From NCBI GenBank assembly GCA_019244415.1, contig JAFASN010000043.1, forward strand, positions 1 through 51,825: 51,825 nt of DNA, given 5' to 3'. Of the stretch, positions 27,706 to 35,701 are shown in pieces. This stretch comes from Verrucomicrobiota bacterium (lineage in GTDB: Bacteria > Verrucomicrobiota > Verrucomicrobiia > Chthoniobacterales > UBA10450). The notes under the pieces are model-generated. The model had not been told where the DNA came from, ran no database searches, and saw nothing but the letters and a program-made list of their open reading frames with translations. Each line of letters begins with the position of its first letter. Within the stretch, counting starts at the first letter, position 1. Made by a program: the position numbers and the translations under genes.

Positions 27706-28458
27706 TTAGGGTAATCCGAGCAGCTCGGGCGACGGCAAATGCCACGCTTCCCATTTCGAGCGGTACTCCGCTTCCGGCAGCAGCGCGTAGCACGGATGTT
27801 TCGCTTCGCGGAGCCATTTTATTACGCGCACGAGATTTTCTTCCGCCATCGTGGTGCAACCAGTTGTGGGACGGTCCACGCCGCGCCGAATGTGAAAGAA
27901 AATCGCGCTGCCATCGCCGGGAACGGGCGGGTCGGAGTTATGCCGGATTTCGATGAGCCAATGATAAGCGAAATCGCCAGGGCGCATTTTCTCGTGGCTG
28001 TAGTTGTCCGGCGGATTTCGTGGATCGATGACGACGTGCCGGTTGTAATTCGGCGAACGCGGATCGTCGCTCCAAATGTCTCCATCGGTGACCTGGTGAA
28101 AGGGGTAATCTGATCCGGGCGGCAACTGCGCATCATAAGTGTAGATTTTGCCGATGCGGAAAATGCCGGCGGGCGCACGGCCATCGCGCTCGCGTTTGTG
28201 CAAGCCTTGCTCATCCTGGCCGGCAATTCCCCTGCCCCACGCGAGGCCATTTTTCCCGAATAGTACCGGCTCCGGGCCGAGCGTTTTCGTCCATTTGCCG
28301 TCGCTTTTCTCCAGCAGAAACAACTGGCCGCGCATTGAATTCCAGTCCGGCGCCAAGCCGACGATGAGCTGCCCGCAATCGTCCGGCAAGGCAGCGGCAC
28401 GCGCGCTGCTCGCAGCAAGGAAGAACAACGCGATGAAGAGAATGCGCCTGTGAGTCAC
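27706..28458 (-). CDS. YkuD-type L,D-transpeptidase
   Basis: A 250-residue protein from GTG 28458. Longer frames run antisense through the next gene and lack homology-like features. The N-terminal signal peptide is RRILFIALFFLAASSARAAA. The YkuD domain has the conserved His in IFFHIRRGVDRPTTGCTTM and catalytic Cys in TGCTTM (S/T-x-GC form). Known family members cross-link peptidoglycan stem peptides (3-3 links) or anchor lipoproteins; the exact role here is inferred. It is divergent from the GT-C/TPR gene, with 48 bases between the chosen starts. Confidence 0.88.
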   Translation of the reverse strand: MTHRRILFIALFFLAASSARAAALPDDCGQLIVGLAPDWNSMRGQLFLLEKSDGKWTKTLGPEPVLFGKNGLAWGRGIAGQDEQGLHKRERDGRAPAGIFRIGKIYTYDAQLPPGSDYPFHQVTDGDIWSDDPRSPNYNRHVVIDPRNPPDNYSHEKMRPGDFAYHWLIEIRHNSDPPVPGDGSAIFFHIRRGVDRPTTGCTTMAEENLVRVIKWLREAKHPCYALLPEAEYRSKWEAWHLPSPELLGLP

Positions 28459-28506
28459 GCCCGGTAATTGGCGCGATTCAGCTGGCGCTGCAACGCGTTT
28501 CGCTGG

Positions 28507-30291
28507 ATGAAACAACGCCTCGCCATTGTCGCCGCGCTCATCGTGCTGGTTTTTTGCGCGCATGCGCCGGCCTTGCGGGCGCGATTTGTCTGGGATGATA
28601 CGGCGCTGGTGTTGCGCGACCCGCTGATTCGCAGCTGGCGTTTGATTCCAGAATCGTTTGACCACTTCCTGTTTACGGATGCAACGGCATCGAATTTTTA
28701 CCGTCCGGTGCAACGGCTCAGTTACACGGCGGAATATGGCGCCTTTGCCTTCAGGCCGGCGCCCTATCATTTCGATAACGTCGTGCTGCATGCAGCGGCG
28801 GTGATTGCGTTGTTCTTCTTCGCGCTTGGATTTTTCGAGCTGTTCGGAATTGCGAAAACGAAGTTGCTAATCATTGCCGCACTTGCCTCGGCCGCGTGGG
28901 CGCTGCACCCGCTGCATTCGGCGGTGGTTGAGTACGTCAGTGGGCGCGCTGATTCGCTCGCGGCGCTGTTCGGGTTTTGCGGACTGTGTTGCCTCATTCA
29001 CGCGCAACGCGGAAAAGTACGAACAGGCATTCTCTTGTACATTGTGGCGTTCATTGCGCTGCTCGCCAGCGCGCTGAGCAAAGAGAACGGATTGGTGTTT
29101 ACCGGGATCGCTATCGCACTCGTCGCGTTGCGAGCGCGAAAGGAAAGTACCATCGCGCTGATCCTCGGCGTCGCCTTTGTTGTGACGACGTACTTCACTT
29201 TGCGAATGCAGGCCGGCAGTGCGGATGTGCCGCGGCTCACGCCTCCAGCGCCCGCCATTGTCCGCCCGATCATCGCGGCGCGCGCACTGGCGGAATATTC
29301 CGGCCTGTTGGTACTTCCACTCCATCTGCACATGGAGCGCGATGTGGAGAGCCACCCGTCGGGTTTAAACGAGGCGAGCCTGCGTGCGAACAGTTGGCGC
29401 GAGCTTGAGACGATCGGCGGCATGCTGCTGTTCGCGGGCCTGCTCGTCTGGATGCTTCGTTCCTTTCAGCGAAATCCAGCCGTCTTCGCTCTGCTGGTTT
29501 TTGCCGCGATAGCCTACGTGCCGGTCTCTGGAATTTTCGCGCTAAATGCGACAATGGCTGAGCATTGGATTTATGTGCCGTCGGCGTTGCTGCTGCTGGC
29601 GATTGGCGCGCAGTTGTCCGCGCTTCACCTTGGGAAGCGGTTGGGCTACATCTCGTTAGCCGCGACATGCTGCTGGATTCTTCTGCTGGGCGCTCGCAGT
29701 TTTGTGCGCGCGCAGGATTGGCAGGACGAGCGCACATTTTTCTCACGCACGATTGCAGCGGGCGGCGATTCGGCGCGGATGCTCGTCAACCTTGGCGTGC
29801 TCGAGATGAACGATCGCCATCTCGACGAGGCGAAATCGCTGTTTCAGCGCGCGCTGCAAAAAACACCAGAGCAGCCTTTCGCGCTGATCGATCTCGGGGC
29901 GGTCGCCTTGAAACAAAATGACTTCGTCGCGGCTCGCCAGCTCCTTGCCCGCGCCGAACAGAATCCGGTGACGGCGGCTCGGGCGCGCGACATCTCGGCT
30001 GTCCTTGAGTACAGAGAAACGGGAAAGCTTGACCTGCCGTTGCTGCGCCTGGCCAGCCGCACTGGAGAGCCATCGTGGGCGATCAGTGAACGCTACATTC
30101 GCGCGCTTGGGGAAAGCGGCCGGGTACAGCTTGCGGTCATCGAGCTGCGCTCTGTGCTCGCGAGTGAATGGTATCGCGCTGATTCGTGGCAGCTGATGGG
30201 CGAGTACTTGACCGAACTCGGCTACGGCACGCAAGCAGCGCTGGCCTTCATCAATGCGGAACGTTTTGACGTTCACCTGCACGCGCACTGA
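28507..30291 (+). CDS. Second GT-C-type membrane protein with TPR tail
   Basis: About 594 residues from ATG 28507; a TTG at 28468 would add 13 residues. The first 400 residues have about ten membrane helices with RFVWDDTALVLRDPLI and ALHPLHSAVVEYVSGRADSL, the same family pattern as the protein at 15033-17201. The C-terminal part (about 430-590) has TPR-like repeats such as MLVNLGVLEMNDRHLDEAKS and ALIDLGAVALKQNDFVAARQ. A role in sugar transfer on the outer face of the membrane is inferred from the GT-C fold only. Confidence 0.83.
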   Translation: MKQRLAIVAALIVLVFCAHAPALRARFVWDDTALVLRDPLIRSWRLIPESFDHFLFTDATASNFYRPVQRLSYTAEYGAFAFRPAPYHFDNVVLHAAAVIALFFFALGFFELFGIAKTKLLIIAALASAAWALHPLHSAVVEYVSGRADSLAALFGFCGLCCLIHAQRGKVRTGILLYIVAFIALLASALSKENGLVFTGIAIALVALRARKESTIALILGVAFVVTTYFTLRMQAGSADVPRLTPPAPAIVRPIIAARALAEYSGLLVLPLHLHMERDVESHPSGLNEASLRANSWRELETIGGMLLFAGLLVWMLRSFQRNPAVFALLVFAAIAYVPVSGIFALNATMAEHWIYVPSALLLLAIGAQLSALHLGKRLGYISLAATCCWILLLGARSFVRAQDWQDERTFFSRTIAAGGDSARMLVNLGVLEMNDRHLDEAKSLFQRALQKTPEQPFALIDLGAVALKQNDFVAARQLLARAEQNPVTAARARDISAVLEYRETGKLDLPLLRLASRTGEPSWAISERYIRALGESGRVQLAVIELRSVLASEWYRADSWQLMGEYLTELGYGTQAALAFINAERFDVHLHAH

Positions 30292-30357
30292 AGCAAAAAA
30301 CAGTTTTCACGCACGCTGAATACAACAGCGACGCACGCCGTCTGCGAATTAACCATT

Positions 30358-31392
30358 ATGAAAACACCAGCAATCTTCGGGGCAGGCTTAGCCGTACTGG
30401 GTCTGGCTCTTGCACCCGCTAATGCGCAGACCCAGAGCTCAACGACCACAAGCACGGACGGCAACACCAGTACGAGTACGAGCACGAGTTATGTTGAGAC
30501 GAGCAAGATCGTGGGGATGAAAGTGAAAGGGTCGGACGGCGAAGAGATCGGCACGATCAAGGACGTCGTACTCGACCGGAACACCGGCTGCATGGCCTAT
30601 ACGGTGTTGTCCACCGGCGGCGGCACTGGCACGCGTGTGACCGGTACGGCGAAAACGGTGGCTGTCCCGTGGAGTGTTTACAGCACCAGTTCTGATCCGA
30701 GCGTGATGACGGTGCGAGTGGATCGCGAGCGCATTTATGATGCTCCAGTTTTCGACCCCGCCCGTGTGGATGAATATTCCACGAGCGGATACATCAACAA
30801 CGTTTACTCGTACTACGGAGTGCAGCCGGGCGTCGGCATTGGCGTGGGAGTAGGCGTGAATGCCGGAGTGAATGCCGGCGTGAACACCGGGACGACTTCG
30901 GGAACTTACAACGCGGAAAGGCAATCGAGCGCAGCGGCCGAAACAGCGGCATCGCCCGCAACATCAGTTTCTCCGAGCGCGAGCATGAGCCCGGGCGGGG
31001 CGGCGGCCGCAAGCAGCCGTGCCAGCCACGCGAGTGTTACGCCCAGCTCGAGCGCTAGCGAACACACCAGCGCGAGCGAGCACACCAGCGCCAGACACGC
31101 TAAGTCGCCAGAAAATTCGAGCGCCGCTGAAGAAGGAACAACTTCACCCAGCAGCAAAGGCCGGCATCATCGTGAAAGTACCAGCCCGTCCAGTTCAGCC
31201 AGCCCGGGTGAGATGAACAGTTCTCACTCAAGCAGCAGCGAAAATGCGGAGGAATCCGCCTCTTCCGCCGGCGAAAAGGCGACGACGCATAAACATCACA
31301 GCACCGAAGCGTCTGAGAATGGCGAAACCGGCAGATCGAAGAAATCGTCGAGTGAATCTTCCTCATCTACTCACGCCAGCCCAACTCCGTAA
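30358..31392 (+). CDS. Secreted PRC-barrel protein with long Ser-rich tail
   Basis: A 344-residue protein. The signal peptide is MKTPAIFGAGLAVLGLALAPANAQ. A Ser/Thr linker leads to a PRC-barrel (about residues 45-130: SKIVGMKVKGSDGEEIGTIK, then DVVLDRNTGCMAYTVLS). A glycine/valine repeat (GVGIGVGVGVNAGVNAGVNT) follows, then about 150 residues of Ser/Ala/Glu/His-rich low complexity. The tail includes an exact duplication, SEHTSASEHTSA. PRC-barrels often bind ligands or proteins; the tail looks disordered and could be glycosylated or wall-associated. Function unknown. A strong terminator follows the gene. Confidence 0.85.
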   Translation: MKTPAIFGAGLAVLGLALAPANAQTQSSTTTSTDGNTSTSTSTSYVETSKIVGMKVKGSDGEEIGTIKDVVLDRNTGCMAYTVLSTGGGTGTRVTGTAKTVAVPWSVYSTSSDPSVMTVRVDRERIYDAPVFDPARVDEYSTSGYINNVYSYYGVQPGVGIGVGVGVNAGVNAGVNTGTTSGTYNAERQSSAAAETAASPATSVSPSASMSPGGAAAASSRASHASVTPSSSASEHTSASEHTSARHAKSPENSSAAEEGTTSPSSKGRHHRESTSPSSSASPGEMNSSHSSSSENAEESASSAGEKATTHKHHSTEASENGETGRSKKSSSESSSSTHASPTP

Positions 31393-31415
31393 TCTTTAAC
31401 TTCGTACTTTGAGCG

Positions 31416-31448
31416 GAGCCGCGGGAGCAATCCCGCGGCTCTCTTTTT
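31416..31448 (+). terminator. Intrinsic terminator after the PRC-barrel gene
   Basis: GAGCCGCGGGA (31416-31426), loop GCAA, TCCCGCGGCTC (31431-31441), then TCTTTTT. The 11-base GC-rich perfect stem and T-run are a textbook rho-independent terminator for plus-strand transcription. It lies between the convergent PRC-barrel and MFS genes, 24 bases beyond the PRC stop codon, and its stem could also slow transcripts arriving on the minus strand. Confidence 0.93.
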
Positions 31449-31467
31449 GGGACGGTTCTCTCGGGTG

Positions 31468-32739
31468 CTATCCATTCGACGGAGCCGTGGCGAGCTCCAC
31501 GCGTTGCGTGTCTTCATTCAAGAATTTCGCGCCCGCAATCCAGATCACACCGGAGATTAACATCACGCCGGTCACAAAAAGAAACGCGACGCGGATATTG
31601 GCGTGGCCAGCGATCAACCCGATTCCTGGGAACGCCGGCACGTCGCCGAACATGTGGATAATAAGAATATTGATGGCGAACGCCGTCGCGCGTACTTCCG
31701 GCATCGAAACATTTGCCACTGCGGTGTTGGAAGGCCCGGTGTTCAGGAATAGACAGAAGATAGCGGCGAACATTGCCATCCACGCCGTCGGAAACGGCAG
31801 GTAAAGCGCCGCGACAAAGAAGGGACACGCCACGATCATGCCCACTCCCGAAACGAGAAAGTACGAACCGGGAAAACGGGTGCGCAGTTTATCCGCGACA
31901 ACGCCGCCTGTGAACGTGGCGGTCAGGCCCGCGACAACGGTGACGGCGCCGAAGAGTGTCTTGCCGCTTCCGGGCGGCTGACCGCGGAAGCGCAGATATT
32001 CGGCCACCCAAAAACCGAGGCCTGCCACGGCGAACGTCATAGCAGCTTGCGCGAATGTGTTCACCGCAAAGGACGGCGTGCGGAAGAGCGTCACGAGCAG
32101 ACGGAAGTAGTCGCGCATCGGCACACGCGCACTCTTTGCATGGGCGCCGCCCCGTTGCCGCGGATCGCGCATGAAGAAGCAGATCAGCGCGAGCAGGATT
32201 CCTGGCGGCGCGACAAGATAAAACGCCCAGCGCCAGCCGAGGTGCCCGCCCACTAGCCCGCCGACCACGTACCCGAGCGCGCTGCCGACGGGAATCGCCA
32301 GGGTGAAAATCGCCATCACGCGCCCGCGAATATCGAGCGGAAACAAATCCGCGATGATGGTGGGCGCGGCGGGTCCGTAACCGCCTTCACCAATCCCGAC
32401 GCAAATTCTCGTGTAGAACAGCAGTGAAAATGTCGCCGCCAAACCCGAGCCGCCGCTGGCCAGACTCCACAAGAGTACAGCCGAACCGATGATGACCCAG
32501 CGCGAGAAACGATCCGATAACCACCCCAGCAAGGGCGCGCTGATCATGTAGGTGAGCAGAAACGCGTCCCCGAGCAGTCCCGTTTTCGCCATCGCGTTCG
32601 GGTCGTGGGCGGCGAAAAACGTCGCTCGAATTTCTGGCTCGACTGCTGCCAGCACCTGGCGGTCGATGTAGTTGAAAAGATTAATGCCGAGCAGCAGCGC
32701 CAGCGCGGCGATCGCACCCGGTTTCCAGCGGTTGCTCAT
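31468..32739 (-). CDS. MFS transporter, Spinster-like
   Basis: A 423-residue transporter with 12 predicted membrane helices. The N-terminus LLLGINLFNYIDRQVLAAVE is the mark of the Spinster-like MFS group. The loop 2-3 motif is GWLSDRFSRWVIIGSAVLLW, and helix 4 has RICVGIGEGGYGPAAPTIIADLFP. Eukaryotic Spinster proteins carry sphingolipids or lysophospholipids; bacterial substrates are mostly undefined. It is divergent from an Aas-like gene, 27 bases between starts, so the promoters must overlap the coding ends. Confidence 0.88.
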   Translation of the reverse strand: MSNRWKPGAIAALALLLGINLFNYIDRQVLAAVEPEIRATFFAAHDPNAMAKTGLLGDAFLLTYMISAPLLGWLSDRFSRWVIIGSAVLLWSLASGGSGLAATFSLLFYTRICVGIGEGGYGPAAPTIIADLFPLDIRGRVMAIFTLAIPVGSALGYVVGGLVGGHLGWRWAFYLVAPPGILLALICFFMRDPRQRGGAHAKSARVPMRDYFRLLVTLFRTPSFAVNTFAQAAMTFAVAGLGFWVAEYLRFRGQPPGSGKTLFGAVTVVAGLTATFTGGVVADKLRTRFPGSYFLVSGVGMIVACPFFVAALYLPFPTAWMAMFAAIFCLFLNTGPSNTAVANVSMPEVRATAFAINILIIHMFGDVPAFPGIGLIAGHANIRVAFLFVTGVMLISGVIWIAGAKFLNEDTQRVELATAPSNG

Positions 32740-32766
32740 CGGATCGCGATTGCAGAGCGAGAACTG

Positions 32767-34986
32767 ATGATTGTAAACGTTAAAGCAATGCCGGGCGACA
32801 CGATTGGCGATCGCATCTTTTACGCCTTTGGGCTGGCGATTGTGCGGCTGGTGTATCGCGTGAAAGCGATCGGGGCTGAAAATCTGCCGCGCGGCGGCGC
32901 GCTACTCGTGCCGAATCACATCACATGGGTGGACGCGATCGTACTTCAGATCGCCTGCCCGCGCGCCGTTCGCTTCATCATCGACGAGGAGTTTTATCGG
33001 AAGCGAATTCTGCGGCCGGTACTTTATCGGGTACGGGCGATTCCGATCAATCGGCACAAACCACGGCAGGCGATCCGCCGCGCCGCGGAGCGCATTCAAA
33101 GCGGCGAACTGGTCTGCATCTTCCCCGAAGGGCAACTCTCGCGCACCGGTACTTTGCAGCGATTGCAGCGCGGTTTCGAGATGATCGCGCGCCATGCCGG
33201 CGCACCCGTGGTTCCTGTGTTTCTTGATCAGCTCTGGGGCTCGATCTTTTCATTCCGTGGCGGCCGTTTTTTTCGGAAATGGCCGCGGCAGTTTCCGTAT
33301 CGGGCCACTGTCGGCTTCGGGCCGCCGCTCACGCCGGAGGAAGCAACCCGGGCGCGGGTGCACGAGGAGTTACTGAAAGCGGGGGCGGATTGTTTCGAGC
33401 AGCGCCCGCAATTGCGCGACCATCTTGGCCGCCGCGCAGTTCGCGGGTTAAAGCGCCACCCGTTTAAGACGCTTGTAATTGATGGCAGTGACGGCAGCTG
33501 CCTCAGCAGCGGCAAAATACTGGGCGCCGCACTGGCGCTCGCGCGTTATTTGCGCGGCCATTTTCCGGAAAAACGGATCGCGATTGTTTTGCCCGCCGGC
33601 AAAGGCGCCGTCATCGCGAATCTCGCCACGGTACTTGCCGACAAAATCCCTGTCGGACTGAATTTCACGGCCTCGAGCGAAGCGATGTCGAGCGCGATTC
33701 GTCTTAGCGAAATTGAGACGGTAATCAGCGCCGAGCAATTCCGCAGCCGTTTTCCGGGACTGCCCTGGCCTGGCAACGTTCTGCTGCTGGATCAACTGCT
33801 GCCGCGCTTGAAAAGGCAGATCCTGTTTTGGTGGTTCGTGGCGCTTGTCACGCCGGCTGGTCTACTCGCGCGCTGGCTCGGCCTTCCCAGTCGCGGCGAT
33901 CACGCGGAAGCTGTCCTCCTTTTCACCAGTGGCAGCTCGGGCGAGCCGAAAGGCGTCGTACTTTCGCATCACAATGTGATCGGCAATGTCGCGCAATTCA
34001 CCGTGATGCTGGACGCGGGACCGCGCGACAGCCTGCTCGCATCGCTGCCGTTTTTCCATTCCTTCGGCTGCACCGTCACGCTTTGGTACCCGCTGCTCGA
34101 AGGCACCCCGATCATCACTTACCCGAACCCGCTCGATGCCGCCACCAACGCAGCGCTCGTCGAAAAGTACGAGATCACGGTGATGCTCGCCACACCGACG
34201 TTTCTGCGCGGTTACTTGCGCAAAGCCGAGCCGCAACAACTCCGCTCGACCCGGCTCGTCATCGTCGGCGCGGAAAAAATGCCGCTCGATCTCGCGGAAA
34301 AATTTCAGCAGCGCTTCGGCAAATGCGTCTACGAAGGGTACGGGCTTACCGAGACGACGCCGGTGGTCTCGGTCAATTTACCTGATCCAATTCAGGAACG
34401 GTCGGATGTCATCGTGCAGCCGCTTCATCGCCTCGGCTCGGTCGGCAAGATGGCAGCGGGAATCGCCGCCGAGATTCGCGCGCCCGAAGACGATGAGCAA
34501 AAGCTAACGATTTACGACTCCGGAATGCTCTGGCTGCGTGGTCCGAACATTTTCGAAGGCTATCTGAATGATGCCAAGCGCACGGCGGAAGTACTGCGCG
34601 ACCGCTGGCTCAAAACTGGCGACATTGGCAGGCTGGACGAAGACGGGTTCCTCTACATCGAAGGGCGGCTTTCGCGCTTTTCGAAAATCGGCGGCGAGAT
34701 GGTGCCGCACGATGTGGTCGAGCAAAAAATCATCGCCGCGCTGGGACTGGAGGGCAGCGAACGCCGGATCGCCATTTGCAGCGTGGCGGATGAGAGCAAA
34801 GGTGAAGCGTTGCTTCTGCTCAGCTCGGAATCAATTGATACCGACGCGCTGCGGGCCGGCTTGCGCGAGATGGGCGTGCCCAATCTCTGGATCCCGAGAC
34901 GCGTCGCCAGCGTCGATGCAATTCCTGTACTCGCTTCCGGCAAGCTCGATCTGAAGCGCTGCCAGGAGATTGCTCGCGCGAGCTGA
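32767..34986 (+). CDS. Aas-like acyltransferase / acyl-ACP synthetase
   Basis: A 739-residue two-domain protein. The N-terminal PlsC-type acyltransferase (about 25-190) has NHITWVDA (HX4D) and FPEGQLSRTG. The C-terminal adenylate-forming domain (about 250-735) has LLFTSGSSGEPKGVVLSHHN, YGLTETTPVV and a late LDLKRCQ (acetyl-CoA-synthetase-type lysine). Architecture and length match E. coli Aas, which reacylates lysophosphatidylethanolamine using acyl-ACP. ATG 32767 is chosen, since longer versions overlap the divergent MFS gene. The next gene (TetR) begins after an operator 30 bases downstream of the stop codon. Confidence 0.9.
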   Translation: MIVNVKAMPGDTIGDRIFYAFGLAIVRLVYRVKAIGAENLPRGGALLVPNHITWVDAIVLQIACPRAVRFIIDEEFYRKRILRPVLYRVRAIPINRHKPRQAIRRAAERIQSGELVCIFPEGQLSRTGTLQRLQRGFEMIARHAGAPVVPVFLDQLWGSIFSFRGGRFFRKWPRQFPYRATVGFGPPLTPEEATRARVHEELLKAGADCFEQRPQLRDHLGRRAVRGLKRHPFKTLVIDGSDGSCLSSGKILGAALALARYLRGHFPEKRIAIVLPAGKGAVIANLATVLADKIPVGLNFTASSEAMSSAIRLSEIETVISAEQFRSRFPGLPWPGNVLLLDQLLPRLKRQILFWWFVALVTPAGLLARWLGLPSRGDHAEAVLLFTSGSSGEPKGVVLSHHNVIGNVAQFTVMLDAGPRDSLLASLPFFHSFGCTVTLWYPLLEGTPIITYPNPLDAATNAALVEKYEITVMLATPTFLRGYLRKAEPQQLRSTRLVIVGAEKMPLDLAEKFQQRFGKCVYEGYGLTETTPVVSVNLPDPIQERSDVIVQPLHRLGSVGKMAAGIAAEIRAPEDDEQKLTIYDSGMLWLRGPNIFEGYLNDAKRTAEVLRDRWLKTGDIGRLDEDGFLYIEGRLSRFSKIGGEMVPHDVVEQKIIAALGLEGSERRIAICSVADESKGEALLLLSSESIDTDALRAGLREMGVPNLWIPRRVASVDAIPVLASGKLDLKRCQEIARAS

Positions 34987-35011
34987 ACCTTCCCCAAAGG
35001 CGCGGAAAGAG

Positions 35012-35036
35012 TTGACATGAATGAACGTTCATTCAT
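35012..35036 (+). promoter_or_regulatory. -35 element and perfect palindromic TetR operator
   Basis: TTGACA (35012-35017), a consensus -35, abuts and shares one base with the perfect 20-base palindrome ATGAATGAACGTTCATTCAT (35017-35036). The palindrome fills the spacer where RNA polymerase would bind. No good -10 hexamer was seen (ATCTTG is at the 17-base spacing). The position just before the tetR-adaptor-permease operon indicates an autoregulatory operator. The half-site TGAATGA resembles that of the fatty-acid regulator FadR of Bacillus, but TetR half-sites are often alike. Confidence 0.75.
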
Positions 35037-35050
35037 CTTGCTGCCCGCTC

Positions 35051-35701
35051 ATGCCGCCGTTTGCCAATGGTTCCACCGATCGCCGCGCGCAGATTCTCTC
35101 TGCCGCGATGGTCTGCTTTGCCAAGTGCGGGTTTCACCAGACGAGCATGCACGATATCAGCGAACAGGCCGGGATCAGCGTGGGATTGATTTACCGGTAC
35201 TTCGAAAGCAAGGATGCAGTGATCTCTGCCATGGTGGACGATCACAAGCGCGTTGTGCAGGAGCTGCTTAAGCGCGCTCGCCAGGCGCCTTCGCTGCTCG
35301 AGGCACTTGAGATTTTCTTTACCGCGCATTGCTGTGCCAATCAGCGCCAGATTCAATCGGCCTTTGTCGTCGATCTTTTCGCCGAAAGCTCTCGCAACCC
35401 GCGCGTCCGCCGTCTGGTTCGCGATGTACTCGACACGTTAATGGAGGGCGTGACGGACCTCATCGCGCACTCGGCGGAAACGCGCCGCTGCCGAAAAGGC
35501 ATGAAGCCGCGCGAAATGGCCGAGCTTCTTTTCGCCGCGTTACGCGGAATGCTGATGCGCGACGTCGTTGACGCGGCCGCGGTAAGCGATGCTGCACGTA
35601 GGGAACGGCAGATTAAAATGTTGCGGCGGCTGTGGCCTTTGTTTTTTAGCAGCGAAGCAAACCGCGCTGCGAAGAAATCCCCGGTTGCGACTACACGATG
35701 A
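35051..35701 (+). CDS. TetR-family transcriptional repressor
   Basis: A 216-residue protein from ATG 35051. An ATG at 35021 lies inside the palindromic operator and is less likely. The helix-turn-helix is in TSMHDISEQAGISVGLIYRY followed by FESKDAVISAMV, the family signature; the C-terminal half is a helical ligand/dimer domain. It overlaps the RND adaptor gene by 4 bases (ATGA), so it surely controls the pump operon and itself. The inducer is unknown, presumably a pump substrate. Confidence 0.93.
   Translation: MPPFANGSTDRRAQILSAAMVCFAKCGFHQTSMHDISEQAGISVGLIYRYFESKDAVISAMVDDHKRVVQELLKRARQAPSLLEALEIFFTAHCCANQRQIQSAFVVDLFAESSRNPRVRRLVRDVLDTLMEGVTDLIAHSAETRRCRKGMKPREMAELLFAALRGMLMRDVVDAAAVSDAARRERQIKMLRRLWPLFFSSEANRAAKKSPVATTR

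Noticed and set aside
28459..28791. N-terminal extension of the YkuD gene
   Set aside because: The extension runs antisense to the GT-C/TPR gene, and a signal peptide begins right at GTG 28458.
32605..32766. Upstream start of the Aas-like gene
   Set aside because: It would overlap the 5' end of the divergent MFS gene by over 130 bases and adds no family sequence.
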